From positions 97,116 through 161,115 of the forward strand of contig NZ_JAODBU010000011.1 in NCBI RefSeq assembly GCF_025336545.1: a stretch of 64,000 nucleotides of DNA, read 5' to 3'. Position 1 is the stretch's first letter; every line of letters starts with the position of its first letter. The DNA comes from Eubacterium_U album. Lineage in GTDB: Bacteria; Bacillota; Clostridia; Lachnospirales; Lachnospiraceae. The position numbers and the translations under genes were made by a program. The notes below the pieces were generated by a model, which had not been told where the DNA came from, searched no databases, and saw only the letters and a program-made list of their open reading frames with translations. Shown here in pieces: positions 45,781-54,812 of the stretch.

Positions 45781-47037
45781 CTATTTAACATATTTTGAAT
45801 ACATATATCCTTCAATGGTTTTTTTCTTTTCTTTTATCTGAACTTTGTACCAACCATTTGCAGTTCTTCCAACAACTGATACTTTTGTTGCATTTGGACG
45901 GGAAGAAATAATTGGATATTTTAGTCCTGCCCCTGTTCTTATTCTAAGATTTCCTTTTGTTACATTTACCTTTGCATTCCATGTTATTGATGTGGATTTT
46001 ACATATCCTACTTTACCTTTGTATTTAATTAAATACCATGTTTTGTCCATATCAACTATGGTAACTTTTTCTCCTTTTTTTACATTTTGAACTACCTTTG
46101 ATGACTGCTTTTTCTTTTTATACATTTTTATTTTGCCATTTGTCTTTGCAGCCTTTTTCATCTTATATGTAATTTTAGGAATTACCTGTTGCACTACCAA
46201 AGTTTCTCCACATACAGAACATTTTCTTCCACTTGTTAATCCTTCTCTTTTTGTCGTAGCCTTTACTGCTTTAAGTTTAACCGATGTATGCCCTGTAGCT
46301 TTAACTACCTGCTGTTTTTCAATAATATATCCGCATACAGAACATTTCTTTCCGCTTGTTAATCCATCCTCTGTACATGTTGCACTTACTGCCGGTATTA
46401 CTTCTACTGTGTGTTTTTCTACAGTCTTTAATATCTTTTCTTTACAGTCACTATATTTGCAGTTATGCCAATGAGTATCAGCATCACTCTCCCATTTTGT
46501 GTCACTTACATGTACGCATTTAACTACAGAAACAGCACCATTATTTGATTTTAAAGCTATATCGTCACCATTAACATTAATTGCCTGTTCAACATTAATT
46601 GCAATAATGTATGGTTTAAACTCTGCTTCATTTTTTGCTGTAAACTCTAAAGTTAAAATAGTTCCGTCTGTAGTGTTATTTTTAAGGCTGTTTAAATATG
46701 CAAGATATATAAATTCTTCCTTATCTAAAGCACTTGGTAAAGTTGCATCCTCATTATCAAATACATTTCCATTCTTTGCTGATGTCAATGTTAATGCAGA
46801 ATGGTCATATCCTACTTTAAACTTAAGCCCCCAGATACCCGGGTTGTTTTTTATATCAACTGTAATAGAAAACTTATCACCTTTTTCAACTGTATCTGAA
46901 GATACTGAAATTGCACTTTCTTTAGTTTCTGTCTGTGCAAATGTCGGTACACTTACATAAATACCACTTGCAAATATAAATACTACACATAACATGGCAA
47001 GTAACTTGCGAATGCCGGATTTTTTTAATTTATACAT
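45781..47037 (-). CDS. Secreted cohesin-like protein with SH3 repeats
   Basis: The ATG at 47037 (MYKLKKSGIR) has AAGGAGG 8 nt upstream, giving 418 residues. A signal peptide (LLAMLCVVFIFASGIYVSV) is followed by a cohesin-type domain at ~40-165 (GIWGLKFKVGYDHSALTLTS, GTILTLEFTAKNEAEFKPY). Two cysteine modules (GLTSGKKCSVCG, GLTSGRKCSVCG) come next, then two bacterial SH3 domains (~275-418; VTKGNLRIRTGAGLKYPII) likely to bind cell wall. Cohesins bind dockerins; the upstream neighbour is a dockerin protein. The cohesin is 50-60% identical by eye to that of 52507-53487. Confidence 0.82.
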   Translation of the reverse strand: MYKLKKSGIRKLLAMLCVVFIFASGIYVSVPTFAQTETKESAISVSSDTVEKGDKFSITVDIKNNPGIWGLKFKVGYDHSALTLTSAKNGNVFDNEDATLPSALDKEEFIYLAYLNSLKNNTTDGTILTLEFTAKNEAEFKPYIIAINVEQAINVNGDDIALKSNNGAVSVVKCVHVSDTKWESDADTHWHNCKYSDCKEKILKTVEKHTVEVIPAVSATCTEDGLTSGKKCSVCGYIIEKQQVVKATGHTSVKLKAVKATTKREGLTSGRKCSVCGETLVVQQVIPKITYKMKKAAKTNGKIKMYKKKKQSSKVVQNVKKGEKVTIVDMDKTWYLIKYKGKVGYVKSTSITWNAKVNVTKGNLRIRTGAGLKYPIISSRPNATKVSVVGRTANGWYKVQIKEKKKTIEGYMYSKYVK

Positions 47038-47095
47038 ATGGAAAACCTCCTTCACGTTCATTTTCTCATAATATTGCTGTTATACCGTACTGTTT

Positions 47096-50000
47096 CTATT
47101 CATCTCCATCAATAGGACTAACTGTAAATCTGCCTACCTGATAGTAGCCGGAACCACCATATTTAGCATATACATTAATAGTATGTTTTTCTTCTGTTAA
47201 TTTACTTCCATCAATGATAAAGTAATTTCCGTCTACTGTTACACAGGAATCATTATTGTTACCATCCCATGACGTTGAATATGTTAGATTCGATACTGCT
47301 CCGTTATTTCCATATGTAGTAAATCTAACCTTTATCTTTCCATCCTTGCTGACCTCATAATTTCCAGCTGAATAGTTAACGCTTGGATAACTTCCAAGTC
47401 CCCATGTATAATTAAGTTTGTTTGCCCAATATTCCTTATGTCTGTTCTTTATCGATTTTATGTTATCTGTGATATCATGTACCCTTGTTGTCATCCATAC
47501 ATGCTGACCAACCATTCTTCCACTTGATTCCATATATATCTGTGTCGGATAACAAGCATAATTTGTTGTATATCCATAATTAGTGCTTGTATCCATCTCA
47601 ATTGAGAATGAAGTTTTTGCTCCATTTGACCAGGATACAGTACTATTAAGTTTCTGCGATCCACCAACTGAATCTCTGCAATCAACATAAACCTTATAAT
47701 ATGAGCAATTTAAGTCATACGGCTTAATTACCAAAACTCCTTCGTATAATGTTTCAAATTTCAGATAATACTGATCTGCCGGACGTGTTATTACAACATC
47801 ATAAACACCTATATCTGAAGGGAATCCATTTTCGTATTCGTCCTTGCTCTGTGACTTAAATTTAAATGTAAAACTGTCTTCGGTATATGTTTCTTCTTCG
47901 CTTAAATTTTCATCTTCCGGTGGATTAAATGTATACTCTGTAGCACGTTCTATAGCTGAATCATAGTAGTATGTCTGTGGATTAAATACAAATGTTTCAG
48001 CCGGAATAGGTTTTAATTTTCTCCAATGTGCATACAGTGTTGTATTTGATGTAATCAATACCTGGTCATCAGCTGTAATCTGTTCGCCTCCTTCTACCTT
48101 ATTGTACCATCCAAGGAATGCGTAACCGTCTCTTACAAGTTGTGGTATTTCACCATATTTTCCATCGTATGTTACTCTCTTTGTATTTTTATCTAATTCA
48201 TTTCCACCATTAACATTAAATGTAAGTGTATATACAGCCGGTTTCCATTTTGCGTAAAGTGTTATGTCTTCTGTTGGAACAGTCTTTGATGTAAACATAT
48301 TTTCACATGCGGCATCTGTACACCATCCATCAAATTCGTATCCTCTTTTAACAGGGATTGGAATTGTAGGAAGAATTGTTGTTTCCTTTCTTGTTATCGG
48401 ATCAACTGTATTTCCTCCATTTGTATCAAATGTCATTGTTACCAGTTTCTTAATTACATTTTTACATTCAACATAATATGTTGTTGGTGTTGATATCTTA
48501 TCTACTTCAGGACTGATTCCAATAATATCCGTGTTATTTTCCTGAGCTACTTCAAAATAATCATAATTTGGAACTGTACCTCTTTTTAGTTTAACTACAG
48601 TATTTTCTACATCAATTCCGTTAAATACAAATGTTGCTGTTACGCTGTCATCCACATAATTTGCTTTTGCTGTAACACCCTGCATTAAGGCTTCTGCAAC
48701 CTTGCTGTTAATCGGCTGTGTCAAATCAATAGTCTGTGGATAACCATTTACATTTATAGTTGCCGTTGTTGTAATTCCTGCGAATTTATTATATGCACCC
48801 TGTCGGTTAGAACCTGTTGATTCTAATTCTGAGAAATCAAATCTTTCACCATATTTTGCATAAAATGTCTTACTTCTTGTTGTACCATTTGCATTCTGTA
48901 TATCAGTTACAGTAATTGCATATGTTTTGTAATCTACATAGAAGTCATAAGTTGAGTTATCAACAAGTGTTAATTTTTCCGTATTCTGACCATCATATCC
49001 TTTTGTCAAAGTATACTTGTAGTCATTCCAGTTAAGTAAATTCTTTAATTCGTCTTCTGTTGGCAAATCAAATTCTTCGTTCTTTAAAAGTTTTTTGTTC
49101 CATACAGTCTTATAACCGTCAGTATCATTACCAACACGAACTGATGCAGTATAGTATTCGCTTAATTCTTCAGTTGTAAGGTTTGTCCATACTACAGGAA
49201 CTGTTACCGTCATGTCATACTGACTGAATGCAACCTTACTATATAGGTAAGTAATAGTCATTTCTGCAGTCATATAACGTGTGTTTTTAGGAACATTGAC
49301 GTTAATTTTTCCTGTTTTATAATCAACACTAAAGTTTCTGTTTGTAAATCTAATATTATAATTTGAAGGATGTAGTGACTCTACTCCCTGAATACCTGTA
49401 TTTAATTCTACATATGACAATGCTAATACATTAGCCGGAACATCCATGGTAATTCCGTTAGTGCTGTCACCATCCTCATCCTTTACTAGTATTACCTCAT
49501 CCTCCTGTGGCTCGTAAGCTGTATTGTAATAAAATACATTTCTTCCTGCCGTCAGCAATGGTATTTCTTCATTTACGAAATCATTGCTGTATTCAAAAAG
49601 ATTTCCTATGGCATTTGCCTCAAAACTCATCATAAAATATAAGCCAAATTCCAGATACAAAGCTCCTGCCATTCGCTCTTTACTTACAGTATTTTGCGTA
49701 TTTGCCGGGCGATACTTTGAATATTCATATATAAAGAATCCGTATAATTTGACATATGGTCCAAGTTCTGCCGCAATACCTACAGATGCAAATTTGCCAC
49801 TACCGATACCCGCATAAAGCTTAGCTCTTATTCCTGCTTTTAAACCAATTTTACCCATTACATAAAACTGGAAATCGAATCTTTCATCTAACAAATCCAT
49901 TGTAGAAGAACCTGCTGACGGTTTAAACAATCCAACTTTAAACCAGAAATTGTATCGCTTGCCTACTTCGTATTCCAAATTTGAACCGATTGCTATGTTC

Positions 50001-52510
50001 ATATCTGCTCTAACAAGGAAGTTTACCTGTGTACCAATTACAACGCCGAAATAACATACTTCTGTTGAACAGATTTCTTTGTTTACAAGTGTTACCCAGT
50101 CTGTTTCCTTTTGCAGTGTCTCTGAATATTTATCCATGAGTGCCTGCATTCCATCGAGAAATTCTGTGCCAAGTTCTGTTTCAGTGCTTAAATCCATAAC
50201 ATCTAAAATATCACTTGCAACATTTGACTTTTCAAATGTTTTGCACATTTCATTCCATTGCTCTTTGTCTGTTCCGTTCATTTTCATTACTTCCCAAAGA
50301 GCATTTAAATCTTCTTTATATCCTTTTATCTGTTCTGCTGTATCATTTGCCTGGTCTATCTTTGTCTGAATTTCTTCAATCTTATCCATAACATCTTTTA
50401 CAGACTTTAGACCTGCACTAAGTCCACTTGGCAAATTAGAAAGTCCTAATGCTTCTGTCGGATCATCAGCAATAGATTTGAATTTTTCCCAAAGAGACTG
50501 TTCCTCTTCTGCTACTGTATATATATTTGCGTTAAATGAAAATGCTGTAAAATTCTTTACATCCATTGATGTGTTTACACAAATACCAACCGGAATAGGA
50601 ATAAAAAGAATCTCTTTTGTAACAATGCTTCCTTTTACTCGTGGCACTAATTCACATTCTTCAACAAATGTTGCTGAAAGGTCAATCTTTACCGTACCAT
50701 CTTCTACCTCTACTTCAAATTCAGCTTCAACACCAACTGCAAGCTGGATTCCATTGTTAAAATGAAGTTGTTCACCTTTATTTATTATTTCAACAGAAAG
50801 CTTTACATCATCTGTTAGTTCAAAGCTCTTTCCAACATTCATTTTTCTGAGTTGCTTTGCTGATAATTGCTGACCGTTTTCATCTGTTAAAACAAGGCTT
50901 TGAAGACTCGTATTTTCTTTGAAGCCATCTGTCTTTGTTACCATATCACAAAGAATGTCTGCTGCCTCTTCGCCAAATCCACTGTCTTCCATCTGTGTTT
51001 GTACGACATTTTCTAACTGTTCGCATTCTTCATCACTAATGATGTCACTTCCGGAAATAGGAATCTCAGAATAGAGGTCCATGCTTTCCTCTATATCATT
51101 CTTTTCTACTTCTTTGTATGTAATTAACTCTGTATCTTTATCATAATCTGTGATTTCACCATAATATACATCATTTCCTGATTTAATTTCATCAGTTGAA
51201 ACATATAATGTAACAAAATCACCTATTCCTATTGAATCTACTGCATTTTCATATGTACCTTCATCTCCCATCATATTTGCGTACATATCTACATCTAACT
51301 CTTCAAGACTTATTGTTCCGGTCTCTTCAGTTGGCAATTCCTGTACTATTAATGGAAAATTATCAGGCATGTTATATATTTTTGCCTGATCATTTTCATC
51401 AAGTGCTGCAAATGTTACCTCATTTCCATCTATTGCTGCTACCTTAACGTAAACTGCCGGATCTAATAATTCAGAAGTTTCATCAGTATTTCTTTCAGTT
51501 GGTTTTGTACCAACGTAAAGACAAATAATATCATCTTCATTAAGTTTTGAAGCCTCATCATATTCAAAACTTCCACCGTTTTCATTTATCTGTTCTGAAG
51601 TCAATACGTCATAATTTTTTCCATCAACAGAATAAGTTATTTCATCCGTATCCTTTATATAAACTATGTCATCATTCATTTCCAGATTTTCAACTTCCTT
51701 CATGGCTATTGAAAATGATGCTGTTCGTATTGTTTCTTCTTTTCCGTCAAACACCCAGCCATCTGCAAGATTTAACTCATATGAACATCCCTCATTAAAT
51801 CCATTCGGTGCGCTGACTGTATATATGCCATCTCCATCATTGTCTTCAATACTAATTTCCACGTTGTCAGAACCGTCTTTAACAACTAATGTTGCTGCTT
51901 CCTGTGGTTCAATATCGCCTGACACTTTTTTTATACTAAATGTCATATCAGGAGTCTGGTCCATTTGAGCAAATGAAGTAATATTTAATTCTTCTTTTCC
52001 TCCCATTTCCTGATATTTAGCATAAACATTTATATTATCTGTAACAGCATCATCTGAATAGAAAGGTGTTGTAAATTCTTTATCAGTATAATATCCTACT
52101 AAAACAGCATTGTCCTTTGTTGCCTTTTCCTTTGATGGTAATTCGCCTAAAGGATAATCCTTTTCAGCCGGCAAAGTTTCTATTAGTCTGTCTCCGTCAT
52201 AAAAAGATACTGTTAAAAGTTTTGCTCCTAAATGAACATCCCATTCTGCAAAATATTTTTTAAGAATAAGAAAGTCCTTTAAGTCAACCTGCCCATCTGC
52301 GTTTATGTCTGAATTTGCAAATACAAAATCTTTTATTTTTTCTTCAGAAATATATTTTTTTAGTGTTAGCAAATCTCTTAAATCAATTACTCTGTCCCCA
52401 TTTACATCGCCATACATGTTTCCACTGGTTTTTGCAAATATTTCTTGAGTTGGCATTTGTGAAACAATAATTGCAATTGCTAAAAATAGGGTTAACACTC
52501 TTTTCTTCAT
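47096..52510 (-). CDS. Giant secreted dockerin protein
   Basis: The 1,804 residues begin with a signal peptide (MKKRVLTLFLAIAIIVSQMP). A type I dockerin at ~33-95 has two calcium-loop repeats (GDVNGDRVIDLRDLLTLKKY and SDINADGQVDLKDFLILKKY). A ~1,200-residue region of unknown fold follows, with a coiled-coil-like stretch (~690-770, MDKIEEIQTKIDQAND). Near 1400-1550 are two Listeria-Bacteroides (InlB-B-type) repeats (MTFDTNGGNTVDPI, GYEFDGWCTD, LTFNVNGGNELDKN, GYAFLGWYNK). No catalytic motif is recognised. Its ATG overlaps the stop of the cohesin-anchor gene (ATGA), so they are made together and probably bind each other. Confidence 0.82.
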   Translation of the reverse strand: MKKRVLTLFLAIAIIVSQMPTQEIFAKTSGNMYGDVNGDRVIDLRDLLTLKKYISEEKIKDFVFANSDINADGQVDLKDFLILKKYFAEWDVHLGAKLLTVSFYDGDRLIETLPAEKDYPLGELPSKEKATKDNAVLVGYYTDKEFTTPFYSDDAVTDNINVYAKYQEMGGKEELNITSFAQMDQTPDMTFSIKKVSGDIEPQEAATLVVKDGSDNVEISIEDNDGDGIYTVSAPNGFNEGCSYELNLADGWVFDGKEETIRTASFSIAMKEVENLEMNDDIVYIKDTDEITYSVDGKNYDVLTSEQINENGGSFEYDEASKLNEDDIICLYVGTKPTERNTDETSELLDPAVYVKVAAIDGNEVTFAALDENDQAKIYNMPDNFPLIVQELPTEETGTISLEELDVDMYANMMGDEGTYENAVDSIGIGDFVTLYVSTDEIKSGNDVYYGEITDYDKDTELITYKEVEKNDIEESMDLYSEIPISGSDIISDEECEQLENVVQTQMEDSGFGEEAADILCDMVTKTDGFKENTSLQSLVLTDENGQQLSAKQLRKMNVGKSFELTDDVKLSVEIINKGEQLHFNNGIQLAVGVEAEFEVEVEDGTVKIDLSATFVEECELVPRVKGSIVTKEILFIPIPVGICVNTSMDVKNFTAFSFNANIYTVAEEEQSLWEKFKSIADDPTEALGLSNLPSGLSAGLKSVKDVMDKIEEIQTKIDQANDTAEQIKGYKEDLNALWEVMKMNGTDKEQWNEMCKTFEKSNVASDILDVMDLSTETELGTEFLDGMQALMDKYSETLQKETDWVTLVNKEICSTEVCYFGVVIGTQVNFLVRADMNIAIGSNLEYEVGKRYNFWFKVGLFKPSAGSSTMDLLDERFDFQFYVMGKIGLKAGIRAKLYAGIGSGKFASVGIAAELGPYVKLYGFFIYEYSKYRPANTQNTVSKERMAGALYLEFGLYFMMSFEANAIGNLFEYSNDFVNEEIPLLTAGRNVFYYNTAYEPQEDEVILVKDEDGDSTNGITMDVPANVLALSYVELNTGIQGVESLHPSNYNIRFTNRNFSVDYKTGKINVNVPKNTRYMTAEMTITYLYSKVAFSQYDMTVTVPVVWTNLTTEELSEYYTASVRVGNDTDGYKTVWNKKLLKNEEFDLPTEDELKNLLNWNDYKYTLTKGYDGQNTEKLTLVDNSTYDFYVDYKTYAITVTDIQNANGTTRSKTFYAKYGERFDFSELESTGSNRQGAYNKFAGITTTATINVNGYPQTIDLTQPINSKVAEALMQGVTAKANYVDDSVTATFVFNGIDVENTVVKLKRGTVPNYDYFEVAQENNTDIIGISPEVDKISTPTTYYVECKNVIKKLVTMTFDTNGGNTVDPITRKETTILPTIPIPVKRGYEFDGWCTDAACENMFTSKTVPTEDITLYAKWKPAVYTLTFNVNGGNELDKNTKRVTYDGKYGEIPQLVRDGYAFLGWYNKVEGGEQITADDQVLITSNTTLYAHWRKLKPIPAETFVFNPQTYYYDSAIERATEYTFNPPEDENLSEEETYTEDSFTFKFKSQSKDEYENGFPSDIGVYDVVITRPADQYYLKFETLYEGVLVIKPYDLNCSYYKVYVDCRDSVGGSQKLNSTVSWSNGAKTSFSIEMDTSTNYGYTTNYACYPTQIYMESSGRMVGQHVWMTTRVHDITDNIKSIKNRHKEYWANKLNYTWGLGSYPSVNYSAGNYEVSKDGKIKVRFTTYGNNGAVSNLTYSTSWDGNNNDSCVTVDGNYFIIDGSKLTEEKHTINVYAKYGGSGYYQVGRFTVSPIDGDE

Positions 52511-53487
52511 CCATTCACTCTCCTTTTCTTTACTAGTACACAGACAATCCCTGCAATAATTACCAATCCTATAATTGATATGACAATTGCACTATTTGAT
52601 TTCTGTCCTGTTCTACCATTTTTTGTTTTATTTACCCCTTTTTCCGATTTACTATCCTTCCCGTTTATTTTCTTTGTTGATTTACTTTCCTCTCCTTTTT
52701 TATTTTCCTCCTTTGCCTCTTTACTCTTTTCCTCTATTTCTTTTTCCACATCTTCTTTTACAAAAATATCTGCTGCATAATTTTTCTTTTCTGTTTCCAC
52801 ACTTGCTTTATATTTTCCGTTTTTTAAAGTATTTAAATAATCCGAACCAATTACCACATTTCCATCTGAATCAACAGTATAACTATCTTCACTAATTTCC
52901 GTTTCATTTATTTTCACTTTATTAACTGTTTCCTTAGCTTCTAACGGTATCCTGATTTCTTCGTTCTTTGCCTTATCAAATACAATATCCTCATTTTTTA
53001 TATCGTAAGATACAGTAACCGTGCCATCTTGCGTATCCATTTTAATAATGTTTCCATCTACATCTATTGCCTGGATTAACGTAAGCTCTATAGGATATTT
53101 TCCTTCCGGTGAATAATCTACTATTTTAAAATTAAAGGTCACAACCGTTCCATTACCTTTAATATCTTTAAGACTATTTGAACTTGCAACAAAAACAAAC
53201 TCTTCTTTATCCAGCTTGTCCGGCATCGTCAAATCACCATCCAAAAACACTTCGCCATTTTGTACTGACTCCAAAGTTAATGCTGAATGATTATATCCAA
53301 CTTTAAACTTAAGTGCCCAAATTCCACTGTTTCCACTTAAATCAATATCTACAACTGCCTTGTCATTTTTTGTTATAGTTGACGACACTGTAAGAGTCGC
53401 ATTTTCTTTGGCCTGTGTAACATTATTTTCCGGTGTTATACATAAAAGCATGAGTGCTATAAGTAAACTAAAAAAAATCTTTCTCAA
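52507..53487 (-). CDS. Membrane-anchored cohesin-like protein
   Basis: The 326 residues have a signal peptide (MRKIFFSLLIALMLLCITPE), a cohesin-type domain at ~28-160 (GIWALKFKVGYNHSALTLES, GTVVTFNFKIVDYSPEGKYP), a small beta domain, a K/E/S-rich spacer (~245-290) and a C-terminal membrane helix (AIVISIIGLVIIAGIVCVLV) followed by KKRR. No LPxTG precedes the helix, so anchoring is by the membrane segment. The layout is that of a cell-surface anchoring scaffoldin with one cohesin. The downstream dockerin gene overlaps it by 4 bp. It is first in the cluster. Confidence 0.85.
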   Translation of the reverse strand: MRKIFFSLLIALMLLCITPENNVTQAKENATLTVSSTITKNDKAVVDIDLSGNSGIWALKFKVGYNHSALTLESVQNGEVFLDGDLTMPDKLDKEEFVFVASSNSLKDIKGNGTVVTFNFKIVDYSPEGKYPIELTLIQAIDVDGNIIKMDTQDGTVTVSYDIKNEDIVFDKAKNEEIRIPLEAKETVNKVKINETEISEDSYTVDSDGNVVIGSDYLNTLKNGKYKASVETEKKNYAADIFVKEDVEKEIEEKSKEAKEENKKGEESKSTKKINGKDSKSEKGVNKTKNGRTGQKSNSAIVISIIGLVIIAGIVCVLVKKRRVNG

Positions 53488-53946
53488 ACTATCACCTGCC
53501 TAATTCTTTATTTAATTTTCCCCGTAACATTTTGCCACCCATCGTATAACAAAAAACGTTAGACATAAATATATCCAAGAGATATAAATTCGTCTCTGTA
53601 ACACAAATTAATACAAAAGTATAAACTTTTCCTTATTACATAAATTTATCGTAGAGATGTAATTTTTTCTTTGTTACATAAATTTATATATTCTGCATAA
53701 ATTTATCTCTAAAATTTCATGTTATTAATTAAATTCCCGCTCAATATATATAAAATAATTTTACCATATTTTAGTAACCATGCCCATTAAATAATTCCAT
53801 AAAATGGGGCTTTTCTAAATTGAATCGATTTTAATTTTAAAATCAAATGGCACACAGATAACAAAAAAACTACAGTAGTAAAAATAATGTCTATCCACAA
53901 ATTTTGCAGACACTTTTCTTACTACTGTAGCATTTATCTAATATCA
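53488..53946. other. Intergenic region upstream of the cohesin-dockerin operon
   Basis: This 459-bp gap is AT-rich. It carries several TTACATAAATTTAT-like direct repeats at about 53630-53710, which could be regulator sites for the cohesin operon, and the terminator at 53863-53930. No gene is seen. Confidence 0.55.
53863..53930 (-). terminator. Terminator of the acetyltransferase gene
   Basis: CTACAGTAGTAA (53870-53881) and TTACTACTGTAG (53919-53930) form a 12-bp stem, with an inner TGTCT/AGACA pairing. A T7 run follows on the minus strand. Confidence 0.85.
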
Positions 53947-54564
53947 TTATATTTGTATATCATCAAACATATCTTTATCTGTAATTTTTCTTTTAACTTT
54001 GCATGGATTTCCCACAGCAATAACTCCTGCCGGTATATCCTTTGTCACAACACTTCCTGCTCCAATTACACTTCCTTTTCCTATTGTCACTCCACCTAAT
54101 ACAGTTACATTTGCTCCTAACCATACATCTTCTTCAAGCGTAATCGGCGCACTGGTAAGAACGTTGCTTCTCTGGGACGGATGAATGGCATGCCCCGCAC
54201 ATGCAAGACATACCCCCGGTCCTATAAACGCTCCATGCCCGATATTTATAGGTGATGTATCAAGCATCACCACATTATAATTTATAACTGCAAGTCCGTG
54301 AAAATGAATATTCAATCCAAAATCACATTTAAATCCTAGTCCCGGAAACGCAAGCTTATTATACGTTCCGAAAAGTTCTTCCATAATTTTTTCTTTCTTT
54401 GCAACTTCATCTTCATTTAGACTTTCAATTTCTTTTAATAATCTTTCCGCTCTTCGTCTTAATTCCGGCGGATTATCAAATGGATTGCAATGATATGGTT
54501 CCATAGAAGTAATCCTCGCAAGAGCTTTATCCATATTATTTTGTGTATTCTGAATTTCTGACAT
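53947..54564 (-). CDS. Sugar O-acetyltransferase (maltose/galactoside type)
   Basis: The 205 residues carry the N-terminal Mac domain (DKALARITSMEPYHCNPFDN) and a left-handed beta-helix of hexapeptide repeats (NIGHGAFIGPGVCL, EEDVWLGANVTVLGGVTIGKGSVIGAGSVV) ending in GVIAVGNPCKVKRKI. The catalytic histidine lies in AGHAIHPSQR. It acetylates sugars or nodulation-type substrates with acetyl-CoA. It is a single-gene unit with its own terminator. Confidence 0.93.
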   Translation of the reverse strand: MSEIQNTQNNMDKALARITSMEPYHCNPFDNPPELRRRAERLLKEIESLNEDEVAKKEKIMEELFGTYNKLAFPGLGFKCDFGLNIHFHGLAVINYNVVMLDTSPINIGHGAFIGPGVCLACAGHAIHPSQRSNVLTSAPITLEEDVWLGANVTVLGGVTIGKGSVIGAGSVVTKDIPAGVIAVGNPCKVKRKITDKDMFDDIQI

Positions 54565-54600
54565 AGTTGGTCTCCTTAGCTAGAAATTTATTATTTTGTA

Positions 54601-54810
54601 TTATACTTTATATTTTTCAAAAACACTACACTCCACCCTAACACCAAAACTTCCACCACCGGCATTACAGCCCATAAGCCCTGATGCAAGTGTCGCAAGG
54701 GCGTTAGCCCCAACTCCCTGTCCAATTACAATTGCATCTGTAAGTGTGTAAATTGACATTACCATTGCGCTACCAAGTGACGGTATTATAACAAATATGG
54801 AATAACTGTC
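54601..54810 (-). pseudogene. MATE transporter remnant
   Basis: In frame directly after the protease stop codon, ~70 codons translate to IFVIIPSLGSAMVMSIYTLT-DAIVIGQGVGANALAT, the first-helix region of a MATE efflux pump. This is followed by SGLMGCNAGGGSFGVRVECS and a stop. A whole pump is ~450 residues, so most of the gene has been deleted. There is no ribosome site and no start near the beginning. Confidence 0.6.
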
Positions 54811-54812
54811 AA

